From Marinoscillum sp965229915 (lineage in GTDB: Bacteria; Bacteroidota; Bacteroidia; Cytophagales; Cyclobacteriaceae), in the NCBI RefSeq assembly GCF_965229915.1, contig NZ_CBDDJZ010000001.1, positions 4,712,001 through 4,776,000 of the forward strand: DNA of 64,000 bases. The letters are read 5' to 3'. Shown piece by piece: positions 42,870 to 50,648 of the stretch. The notes beneath the pieces are model-generated. The model did no database searches and was not told the origin of the DNA. It saw only the letters and a program-made list of their open reading frames with translations. Both the position numbers and the translations under genes were made by a program. How positions within the stretch are numbered: the stretch's first letter is position 1; the number at the start of each line of letters is the position of its first letter.

Positions 42870-43323
42870 GATAGTGACAATAATCGTGGGGGTACTGGTG
42901 CTGGTTCTGATCATTCTACAAGTGATGGGGCCTTCCAGGCCGGAAGTGCTGGAGGACACTCCTGATGACCTGCTGCTCACGGAGGAGATTCCAGATCAGA
43001 TTGCGTTCACACTAAAGACAGCATGCTATGACTGTCACTCCATGAAAACGAAGTATCCCTGGTATGGTTATGTAGCTCCTATTTCCTGGTTTTTGATTGA
43101 TCACATAGCCGAGGGGCGAGAAGAGCTGAACTTCTCCTACTGGCGGCAACTGACTAAACGTGAAAAATTACGTGCGCTAAAGGACATACAGGAAGAGGTA
43201 GAGGAAGGTGAGATGCCATTAGAGTCCTATGTAGTCGTGCATTCCGAAGCAGAACTAACAGACGATCAGCGCAAGGAGTTGGTAGCCTGGGCCAAAGGAC
43301 TGGCCAACGAGGTATTGAAATAA
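42862..43323 (+). CDS. haem-binding-domain protein, second of pair
   Basis: 153 residues from a GTG start that overlaps the previous gene. An N-terminal membrane anchor (VTIIVGVLVLVLIILQVMG) leads to a periplasmic domain with CYDCH, the following MKTKYPWYGYVAPISWFL, and EEGEMPLESY, all typical of Haem_bd. It probably works with its neighbour as a pair of small membrane-associated cytochromes or haem carriers. A strong terminator follows. Confidence 0.88.
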   Translation: MNKIVTIIVGVLVLVLIILQVMGPSRPEVLEDTPDDLLLTEEIPDQIAFTLKTACYDCHSMKTKYPWYGYVAPISWFLIDHIAEGREELNFSYWRQLTKREKLRALKDIQEEVEEGEMPLESYVVVHSEAELTDDQRKELVAWAKGLANEVLK

Positions 43324-43349
43324 AAAAGGAGGCGCTGACCTCCTTTTTT
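43322..43349. terminator. bidirectional terminator
   Basis: A-run, GGAGG, loop, CCTCC, T-run: arms AAAAAAGGAGG and CCTCCTTTTTT, located exactly between the stops of the second haem-binding gene and the convergent exported-protein gene. Confidence 0.88.
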
Positions 43350-43350
43350 A

Positions 43351-43932
43351 TTAATTCTCTTCCGGATCGTAATTGGGTGTGATCATGATGTGCGCTCGAT
43401 GTGTACCCGGATCCATGATCCAAGGTGCTCCGGGCACTGGTGGTGCTTTGGGCAAACCGGTCGATTCGGGAGTGGCATATGGGATATAAACCACAAACCT
43501 GAGTTTTGTGTTGATCGGTTCATTAGTAGCATCCAGATCCCCTGAGAGCACATACAGCGTCGCCTTATCGGGCATTGGTAGTGTGCCATCACTTACTTCC
43601 TTTTCTCTTTGATCGAAAACTTCCTTAAATCCTAATCCAGCAGCTTTTAGCTCTCTGCCACGTTTCATGAATGGCTCCAGAGATTGGTGATATGCCGCTA
43701 CACTAAAGCTTCCTTTGGTTGGGTCATCTGCCAGGCAAATCATGTCATTGGTGCCCTCTCGTAACACAGTGAGGTCGCCATTGGTGTCATACCCCAGGAC
43801 TTTTGCACCATCTCGCAGGTCTTCTGCTAATGGTAATACGGCTGTTCTGATTTGCCATTCTGCACTTGGAATCTGAGCAGTAAGGTTGTTACTCAAACCA
43901 ACAGCAATTAGTAGTGTAAGGATAATTCTCAT
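43351..43932 (-). CDS. exported protein of unknown function
   Basis: About 193 residues from the ATG at 43932, which gives a signal peptide ending LTAQ. No family recognised. Features: AEWQIRTAVLPLAEDLRDGA near the N-terminus, a DTNGDLTVL strand pair, an ICLADDP motif, and a Pro-rich end (LPKAPPVPGAPW then HRAHIMI). It looks like a compact, conserved-type periplasmic domain rather than a spurious frame. It shares a terminator with the haem-binding pair on the other strand. Confidence 0.7.
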   Translation of the reverse strand: MRIILTLLIAVGLSNNLTAQIPSAEWQIRTAVLPLAEDLRDGAKVLGYDTNGDLTVLREGTNDMICLADDPTKGSFSVAAYHQSLEPFMKRGRELKAAGLGFKEVFDQREKEVSDGTLPMPDKATLYVLSGDLDATNEPINTKLRFVVYIPYATPESTGLPKAPPVPGAPWIMDPGTHRAHIMITPNYDPEEN

Positions 43933-43995
43933 AACGTTTTGGGCTTTTATCAATACTTAAATGTACTAAATGCCAGAAGGAATACAGGTACGAGC

Positions 43996-44295
43996 CTATT
44001 TTTTGCGAAAGCTTACGATAGCAAAGGCAATCCAAAATGCATAAAATAGTTTGTTTAAAAGTGTAAGGAATAGGTAAATAATCTTGCCAGAGTTACTGGT
44101 AGGTATCAGGATGCTATCACCAATTACTATGGTCCATGAACAAGTCATCAAACTATCCCAGAAGTTTGTGAGAAACACCTGAGTACTCATTGATTCAGCC
44201 ATTGAAAGTGCAATGGCTGAAATGAGTATTAATAGCACCCACAGCAGTACCGCGTTCAACCAGAGTGGGAGGTTTTTGTTGGCTATGATCATCAA
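43996..44295 (-). CDS. two-TM potassium-channel-like membrane protein with altered selectivity filter
   Basis: A 99-residue membrane protein. TM1 spans about 10-33, a pore-helix-like stretch NFWDSLMTCSW 44-54 and TM2 about 72-95. Between them TIVIGDSILIPTSNSGKI lines up with the Ion_trans_2 pattern T-V-G-Y-G-D...P.t..Gk.i, so residues 55-60 (TIVIGD) replace TVGYGD. The rest of the pore context fits well, but the GYG filter is lost, so K+ selectivity is doubtful. It is 64 bases upstream of the exported-protein gene and 21 bases downstream of the acyltransferase gene on the same strand. Family call is moderate. Confidence 0.6.
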   Translation of the reverse strand: MMIIANKNLPLWLNAVLLWVLLILISAIALSMAESMSTQVFLTNFWDSLMTCSWTIVIGDSILIPTSNSGKIIYLFLTLLNKLFYAFWIAFAIVSFRKK

Positions 44296-44316
44296 TTAAA
44301 GATAGCGCATTTTATC

Positions 44317-45345
44317 TTATTTAAGTCCAAACAGTAACCTCACGTATTTGATCCTTCTGATGAGTTCATAGCTCAAAAAACAGCCTGCAAATGTGATTAA
44401 TGTGAGCAGTACCAGTTGGAGCTCTGGCGCAATGGTAGTTTTGAACAACACCACTGACCCAAGACACAAAAAGATCATATGCAGGATGTAAATAGGGTAG
44501 GCTCCTTTACTCAAATAGTCAAGGACCTTTCCGGGCTTATCCAGGTAAAGTCGACCAAAAGAAAGTATGGAGAAGATCCATAGATTCGATTCGAGAGACA
44601 TGAGTGGTCCTGGAGACTTGAGCTGGTAAGTAGTCAGTCTGAATACATACAGGCTAATCGCACCAATCAGAAAGAGGAATCTCCATTTGGTGAGCCTTTT
44701 CCAGAAAGGTTCGCCTGCCACAATGAAGAAATACCCAAATAGGAATGCTACCATACCAATGAAGAAGCCATGCCAGGTCTGGGCGTATAGTTCAAATATG
44801 GCTGGTTTTACCAGCAGGACTTCTCCGATCATAGCCAGGATGGTAACCAATAGACCCCATTCTGAGCTGAAAACCTTTTTTAATCCTTTTGAAAATTGGT
44901 TGTCCTGTGTCGACCAATACATAATCGGCCAAAGCAAGAGCACATAGGCGAAGATGTTGCCAAGAAACCATAGATGCCCTGCATGAGGTACATAGCTAAG
45001 TGGCAAGTCATAGTAGTATTGGAAAAAGTACAGGTGGATAGGGACAATTGCGATCATGCCAAATAGAAACGGCAATAGTATTCGTTTACCTCGTTCCAGC
45101 AGTAGTGCTTTGATCGTACGTTTTCTCAGTGCAAAGGCTACTCCCATACCAGACACGAAAAACAGGAATGGTATTCTCCAGATATTTAGTAGCGTCATGG
45201 CAGGCCAGATTCCCTGGAGGGGTTCATCACTCTGGATGAACCCGATCATCATACCCCATGGCTGAAAAGCAATTCCTATGTGGTATATCAGCAACAATCC
45301 GATTGCAATTACACGGAGCCAGTCTATGTCATATCTTCTTTCCAT
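44317..45345 (-). CDS. acyltransferase 3 family membrane protein
   Basis: A 342-residue polytopic protein with about ten TM helices of the Acyl_transf_3 (OPG/OafA-like) family, which O-acylates surface carbohydrates or lipids using an acyl-CoA-derived donor. It opens RRYDIDWLRVIAIGLLLIYH, with the conserved Arg and the active-site His of the family, and continues with WRIPFLFFVSGMGVAFALRKR. This subgroup resembles glucans biosynthesis protein C (MdoC). The acceptor is unknown. It ends a short run with the ankyrin lipoprotein gene upstream (4-base gap). Confidence 0.88.
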   Translation of the reverse strand: MERRYDIDWLRVIAIGLLLIYHIGIAFQPWGMMIGFIQSDEPLQGIWPAMTLLNIWRIPFLFFVSGMGVAFALRKRTIKALLLERGKRILLPFLFGMIAIVPIHLYFFQYYYDLPLSYVPHAGHLWFLGNIFAYVLLLWPIMYWSTQDNQFSKGLKKVFSSEWGLLVTILAMIGEVLLVKPAIFELYAQTWHGFFIGMVAFLFGYFFIVAGEPFWKRLTKWRFLFLIGAISLYVFRLTTYQLKSPGPLMSLESNLWIFSILSFGRLYLDKPGKVLDYLSKGAYPIYILHMIFLCLGSVVLFKTTIAPELQLVLLTLITFAGCFLSYELIRRIKYVRLLFGLK

Positions 45346-45349
45346 GATC

Positions 45350-45919
45350 TTACTGTAGTAAAGCGGCTACTTCAGGTCTCTTAGCTTCTATTTGTGCCAG
45401 ATCCATTGAGAATCCCATAGGGCTGAGTTGTTTTTCCATCATCACATAGATGCCTTTCACATCTTCAAACGGACCTTGTATTGAGGCCAAAGGAGTCGCT
45501 CCATATTTATTGGTGATGGTCTTGTCAGCTCCATTGGCCAGCAGCAACTGGACGATCTCCTTTTCACAGAAGAAAGCAGCAGTGTGGAGAGCGGTTGATC
45601 CTTCATTATTTTTGAAGTTGACCTGCACACCTGCGTCCAGAAGAGCTTTGACGATATCTTCATTTCCAAATAATGAGGCTGTGATTAGCGGACTCGAACC
45701 ACCAAATGGATCGGGTTCGTTAAGGTTAGAACCAGCGGCTATGTGCTGTTTTACTACTTCGAGATTTCCAGCTATTACCGCACCATGAATGTCTTGCTGT
45801 GGTTTCTGTGATTCGCTGGAGTTACTGGCACTCGGCTGACTGTTACAGCTGGTAAGAGTCCAGGTGAGAGTGGCTAATAGTACTGTTAATACACTGTTTT
45901 TAAATAATTGAGTTTTCAT
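45350..45919 (-). CDS. ankyrin-repeat lipoprotein
   Basis: About 189 residues from the ATG at 45919: a signal peptide with lipobox TSC followed by a Ser/Asn/Gln linker. Then come four ankyrin-like repeats, with blocks such as DIHGAVIAGNLEVVKQHIAA, PLITASLFGNEDIVKALLDA, TALHTAAFFCEKEIVQLLLA and TPLASIQG. It is a protein-binding module in the envelope. Directly upstream of the acyltransferase gene (4 bases) and divergent from the AraC-HTH/TPR regulator gene, which may control it. Confidence 0.87.
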   Translation of the reverse strand: MKTQLFKNSVLTVLLATLTWTLTSCNSQPSASNSSESQKPQQDIHGAVIAGNLEVVKQHIAAGSNLNEPDPFGGSSPLITASLFGNEDIVKALLDAGVQVNFKNNEGSTALHTAAFFCEKEIVQLLLANGADKTITNKYGATPLASIQGPFEDVKGIYVMMEKQLSPMGFSMDLAQIEAKRPEVAALLQ

Positions 45920-46103
45920 CAGTTTTAAAATTTTGGTTTTACTTTGTTTTAGTTGATACAAAGTTGAAAAACCCTGTTTAGGTGCAGTTAACAGCTATGC
46001 GGCGAAAAGCATCAAGTTTCAATCAGCATTATCAATTATGACTAATGAGTATAAATTATGACGCAAAAGCGTACATTTGATCAGAATTGAGCCTGAAGTT
46101 TAC

Positions 46104-48125
46104 ATGGAAAGTGAGTTTTTAAATCGTGTGAAAAAGACCACATTGGAGCATCTCTCCGATGAGCAATTTGGGGTATCTGAGTTGGCAGACGAGGTGGGGA
46201 TGAGCCGATCAAATCTACTCCGCAAGATCAAGTCCGAAACGTCACTTTCCGCTAGTCAGTTTATTCGCAATATTCGCTTAGAGGAGTCTCGAGAATTTTT
46301 ACAAAAAGGCGATCTGAACATTTCAGAGATTGCAAGGAAAGTGGGCTTTGGGAGTACTTCTTATTACATCAAGTGTTTTAGAGAAGCCTACGGTCATTCA
46401 CCCGGATCTGCTCCCAATCAGGAACCGGTTGAGAAGTCCTCATCCAATTCTTTCCGATCCTGGATCCTGGTAGGTGTCGTCATTGTAGTGATAGGAGCCA
46501 GTTTGGTGCTGTGGCTGACTTCTCGGACAGCTGAACCATCCAGGCCTGCTGAGAAGAGCATAGCCGTGTTACCTTTTAAAAACGACAGTCCTGATTCTTC
46601 CAATATTTACCTGATCAATGGACTGATGGAAAACACGCTGAATAATCTGCAGAAGATCAAGAATCTTAGGGTGGTTAGTCGTACCTCAGTAGAGCCCTAT
46701 AGAAACACAGCCAAAACTGTCCCAGAGATAGCACAGGAACTGCCAGTTAATTACCTGGTAGAAGGGAGTGGTCAAAAAGTAGGTAAACAGATTCAGCTGA
46801 ACATTCAGCTAATCGAAACAGCCACTGATAAGCGGATCTGGTCACAGCAATACAACCGGGAGGTAGAGGATATTTTTCAGTTGCAACAGGAAGTAGCCAA
46901 CAGCATCGTTTCGGAAATAAAAGTGATGATCACGCCGGAGGAACAGTTGAGAATAGAAGCGATACCTACTAAGAATCTGGAGGCGTATGACTTGTTCCTG
47001 AAAGGACGAGAAGAGATCAGTGTGCAAAGCACCGAGGGATTGGTACAGGGGATTTCTTACTTCAAACAGGCTGTGGAGTTGGATGAGGAGTTTGGTGTAG
47101 CTTACGCATATCTGGCTGTGTGTTATTACTACATGGACTACTTCAAAAAAGACAAAGAATATACTGATCAGATAAGTGATTTTTCGGATAAGGCTCTGCT
47201 TTATGCTTCAGAGTCACCTACCAGCATGATCGCGCGGGGTTTGTATAACATGCATTTGGAGCAGTATGACGAAGCAGAGAAGTATTTTTTAAAGGCTTAT
47301 GAATTTGCACCGGGCTCTGCTGATATAGTCAATCGGCTGTCGGATTTCTACACGAGTTATCGTCCTAATACGGAAAAGTACCTGGAGTTTGCTCTTCGGG
47401 GCCTTAGACTCTCCACAAACACATCCGATTCGGTTACTACTAGCTATCTATACCTGCACCTTAGCAATGCACTGATCCAAACGGGATTTGTAGATGAAGC
47501 ACTCAATGCCATCAATCAAAGTTTGGATTACTTTCCTGAGAATCCATATGCCTATTTAAGAGCTTACATCCTCTACGTTAAAAATCAGGACCTGATTCAA
47601 ACACAGAACATACTGATCCATGAGTTTGAAAAGGATACTACAAGACTGGATATCCTGCAGGAAATAGGTAAGATCTACTATTATGATCATCAGTTTGATA
47701 AGGCGTATGAGGTTTATCATAGATTTGTCAATTTGCGACAAACATTAGGTCTCGATGTTTATCATTACGAGCATCTGAAAATTGGAGATTCCTTTATCAG
47801 AAATGGGCGTAAAGAGGAAGGACTAGCTCTGATCAAGAGCTTCAAAGAATACGCAGAGCAAGATAAGTCCAGGTACAAAGACGGAAATCTAGCCGCGTAT
47901 TATGCTTACCACCAGCAACTTGATAGTTCACGCTTCTACATGGAGCGTTTCTCCAGTGTAGATAACTTTCCCTATTGGGTGCTGTTGTTCATTGAGAAAG
48001 ATCCGGTCATGGCTCCAATAGTGAACAAAGTCTGGTTCCAACAAGTATTGCTCACCATGAAGAATCGGTTCTGGAAAAATCATGATCGAATAAAGAAGCA
48101 GCTCGAAAGGGAAAACCTACTCTAA
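46104..48125 (+). CDS. membrane-bound AraC-HTH/TPR regulator with FlgO/TolB-like domain
   Basis: About 673 residues. The AraC-type DNA-binding domain is at the N-terminus (about 1-100: FGVSELADEVGMSRSNLLRK, then ISEIARKVGFGSTSYYIKCF), followed by one TM helix (about 118-138) and an extracytoplasmic part. That part starts with a FlgO/TolB-N-like domain (KSIAVLPFKNDSPDS, NNLQKIKNLRVVSRTS, ATDKRIWSQQYNRE) and continues with TPR repeats to the end. The ATG at 46104 is preferred over the TTG at 46077. A one-piece design with DNA binding inside and sensing outside the membrane is implied. Ligand unknown. It is divergent from the ankyrin gene and upstream of katG. Confidence 0.9.
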   Translation: MESEFLNRVKKTTLEHLSDEQFGVSELADEVGMSRSNLLRKIKSETSLSASQFIRNIRLEESREFLQKGDLNISEIARKVGFGSTSYYIKCFREAYGHSPGSAPNQEPVEKSSSNSFRSWILVGVVIVVIGASLVLWLTSRTAEPSRPAEKSIAVLPFKNDSPDSSNIYLINGLMENTLNNLQKIKNLRVVSRTSVEPYRNTAKTVPEIAQELPVNYLVEGSGQKVGKQIQLNIQLIETATDKRIWSQQYNREVEDIFQLQQEVANSIVSEIKVMITPEEQLRIEAIPTKNLEAYDLFLKGREEISVQSTEGLVQGISYFKQAVELDEEFGVAYAYLAVCYYYMDYFKKDKEYTDQISDFSDKALLYASESPTSMIARGLYNMHLEQYDEAEKYFLKAYEFAPGSADIVNRLSDFYTSYRPNTEKYLEFALRGLRLSTNTSDSVTTSYLYLHLSNALIQTGFVDEALNAINQSLDYFPENPYAYLRAYILYVKNQDLIQTQNILIHEFEKDTTRLDILQEIGKIYYYDHQFDKAYEVYHRFVNLRQTLGLDVYHYEHLKIGDSFIRNGRKEEGLALIKSFKEYAEQDKSRYKDGNLAAYYAYHQQLDSSRFYMERFSSVDNFPYWVLLFIEKDPVMAPIVNKVWFQQVLLTMKNRFWKNHDRIKKQLERENLL

Positions 48126-48371
48126 CACGTTTTCTATTCGCTATCTCTATTACTTCACGTTCGTTGTGAACAACATCTCACTTGACTGGTTTAAGTCATA
48201 CAACCAGTGGCAAAATGTCATCTACCTTCAGCTAGATTAACACCGTTTATTCGGCTAAATTATATGAGCGAAGGTTGCGCTCACTTTGATAAGAATAACT
48301 TATTGACTGATAAATGCAATAAATTAATATTATTCTAAACTTGTAATAAACAACTTAAACTTGATCAAAAA
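48126..48371 (+). promoter_or_regulatory. katG upstream region with repeated TAAACTTG
   Basis: AT-rich leader of katG. The octamer TAAACTTG occurs twice, at 48336-48343 and 48356-48363, 20 bases apart. One copy resembles the Bacteroidota -7 box TAnnTTTG with one mismatch. No clear -33 box and no recognised peroxide-regulator site were found, so promoter position is tentative. Confidence 0.3.
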
Positions 48372-50591
48372 ATGGGAGATAATTCAAATCACAATGGTTC
48401 CGGCGACATTACTAAGTGTCCCTTCCTCAGTGGTCCACTAAAAGTGTCAGCAGGGCAAGGAACAACTAACCTGGACTGGTGGCCAAACATGTTAAAATTG
48501 GATATCCTGCGTCAGCATTCCAATCTGGCCAATCCAATGGATGAAGATTTCGATTATGCAGAAGAGTTTAAGTCATTGGATCTTGAAGCTGTCAAAAAGG
48601 ACCTTCATGAGTTGATGACTGATTCTAAAGATTGGTGGCCTGCAGATTATGGTCACTATGGTCCATTTTTTATTAGAATGGCTTGGCATGCTGCAGGTAC
48701 GTATCGTATGACTGATGGCCGTGGTGGTGGAGGTACAGGTGCTCAGCGCTTCCCCCCACTCAACAGTTGGCCTGATAACGCTAATCTGGACAAAGCAAGA
48801 TTGCTGCTGTGGCCAATCAAACAAAAGTATGGGCGAAAATTGTCCTGGGCGGATCTATATATTCTGACAGGTAATGTGGCACTAGAATCCATGGGTTTCA
48901 AAACTTTTGGATTTGGTGGAGGTCGAGAGGACATCTATGAGTCAGAAAAAGATATTTATTGGGGCTCTGAAAATGAAATGCTTGGCGTAAACCGGTACAC
49001 TGGTGAAAGAGAACTTGAAAATCCTCTTGCGGCATCACATATGGGACTTATCTACGTGAATCCGGAAGGTCCTGATGCCAATCCAGATCCAGCGGCTGCC
49101 GCTCACGATATTCGGGAGACATTTGGCCGAATGGCAATGAACGATTATGAGACTGTGGCGCTGATCGCTGGAGGTCACACTTTCGGTAAGACACACGGTG
49201 CGGTGAATGATGGTGAATACCTGGAAGCCGAGCCAGCGGGAGCACCTATCGAACAAATGGGTCTTGGCTGGAAAAGTAAGTACAAATCGGGTAAAGCTGG
49301 TGACACTTCTACTTCCGGTCTGGAAGGTGGATGGACGAGAACTCCCGCCAAATGGAGTCACGATTACCTGGAGTTCCTATTCAAATATGAGTGGGAGAAA
49401 TACAAGGGACCAGGAGGTAAATGGCAGTGGAAAGCTGTGAATGCAGAAGAAGTAGTGCCTGATGCTCACGATCCAAATAAGAAGCATTTGCCATTTATGT
49501 TGACTACCGATATTTCCTTAAAGGTAGATCCGGCCTATGAGAAAATCTCAAGACATTTCCTCCAAAATCCGGATGAGTTTGCTGATGCATTTGCTAAGGC
49601 GTGGTTTAAGCTTACTCACAGGGATATGGGACCCAAAGCTAGATATCTGGGGCCTGAAGTGCCAAAAGATGACCTGCTATGGCAGGACCCAATCCCAGAA
49701 GTATCGCACCCGTTAGTTGATGATAAGGATATTGACAGCCTAAAATCCAAAATATTGGGTTCAGGTTTATCTGTTTCCGAATTGATAGCTACGGCTTGGG
49801 CTTCTGCTTCTACGTTTAGAGGGTCAGACATGCGTGGTGGTGCAAATGGTGCCAGAGTACGTTTAGAGCCTCAGGTAAACTGGGAAGTCAATAATCCTAA
49901 GCAACTGGGCAAAGTACTGGATCAATATGTGGCTATCCAGAAAGAATTCAATAGTGCCGGTGTAGGAGGAAAGCAAGTTTCTCTTGCAGACCTGATTGTT
50001 CTTGGTGGAGTGGCAGCAGTAGAGAAGGCTGCCAAAGATGCAGGGGTGAATATTAAAGTACCTTTCACACCTGGTAGAGCAGATGCAACTCAAGAGCAGA
50101 CCGATGTAGCGTCATTTGAAGTAATGGAGCCGGCAGCTGACGGTTTCCGAAACTATAAGAACGACAAGCACATGGCGAAAGCTGAAGATCTGCTAGTGGA
50201 CAAAGCACAATTGCTAACGCTCACAGCTCCTGAAATGGCTGTGTTAGTGGGAGGTATGCGTGTGCTCGAAGCAAACTGGGATGGTTCGAAACATGGTGTG
50301 CTCACCAAGAGTCCAGGAAAATTAACGAATGATTTCTTTGTGAATCTTTTGGATTATAACACTGAGTGGAAGGCGACATCCGATAATGCTGAGACGTTTG
50401 TAGGCAATGATCGAAGCACAGGTTCTACTAAATGGACCGCTACTCGTGCCGACTTGATCTTTGGTCACAATGCAGAGCTACGAGCTATCTCCGAAGTGTA
50501 TGGCGGAGGCGATGCGCAGGAGAAATTCGTGAAAGATTTCGTGAAAGCATGGACTAAAGTGATGAACCTGGATCGGTTTGATCTGAAATAA
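48372..50591 (+). CDS. katG: catalase-peroxidase
   Basis: Bifunctional haem enzyme removing H2O2. The distal site FFIRMAWHAAGTYRM holds the Arg, Trp and His; Tyr is in IYVNPEGPD and Met in the following region, so the Met-Tyr-Trp adduct partners appear to be present. The proximal haem His is in ALIAGGHTFGKTHG. The C-terminal degenerate peroxidase domain follows to residue 739, the usual length. The 246 bases upstream hold no gene. Terminated by a strong hairpin. Confidence 0.97.
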   Translation: MGDNSNHNGSGDITKCPFLSGPLKVSAGQGTTNLDWWPNMLKLDILRQHSNLANPMDEDFDYAEEFKSLDLEAVKKDLHELMTDSKDWWPADYGHYGPFFIRMAWHAAGTYRMTDGRGGGGTGAQRFPPLNSWPDNANLDKARLLLWPIKQKYGRKLSWADLYILTGNVALESMGFKTFGFGGGREDIYESEKDIYWGSENEMLGVNRYTGERELENPLAASHMGLIYVNPEGPDANPDPAAAAHDIRETFGRMAMNDYETVALIAGGHTFGKTHGAVNDGEYLEAEPAGAPIEQMGLGWKSKYKSGKAGDTSTSGLEGGWTRTPAKWSHDYLEFLFKYEWEKYKGPGGKWQWKAVNAEEVVPDAHDPNKKHLPFMLTTDISLKVDPAYEKISRHFLQNPDEFADAFAKAWFKLTHRDMGPKARYLGPEVPKDDLLWQDPIPEVSHPLVDDKDIDSLKSKILGSGLSVSELIATAWASASTFRGSDMRGGANGARVRLEPQVNWEVNNPKQLGKVLDQYVAIQKEFNSAGVGGKQVSLADLIVLGGVAAVEKAAKDAGVNIKVPFTPGRADATQEQTDVASFEVMEPAADGFRNYKNDKHMAKAEDLLVDKAQLLTLTAPEMAVLVGGMRVLEANWDGSKHGVLTKSPGKLTNDFFVNLLDYNTEWKATSDNAETFVGNDRSTGSTKWTATRADLIFGHNAELRAISEVYGGGDAQEKFVKDFVKAWTKVMNLDRFDLK

Positions 50592-50616
50592 GCGAGAATA
50601 GATTGTACCATAGTTT

Positions 50617-50647
50617 AAAGGTGACTTCATGAGGAGTCACCTTTTTT
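50617..50647 (+). terminator. terminator after katG
   Basis: A 10-bp stem AAAGGTGACT / AGTCACCTTT with an 8-base loop, followed by TTT. It lies between katG and the convergent DUF3857 gene and may serve both. Confidence 0.88.
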
Positions 50648-50648
50648 G

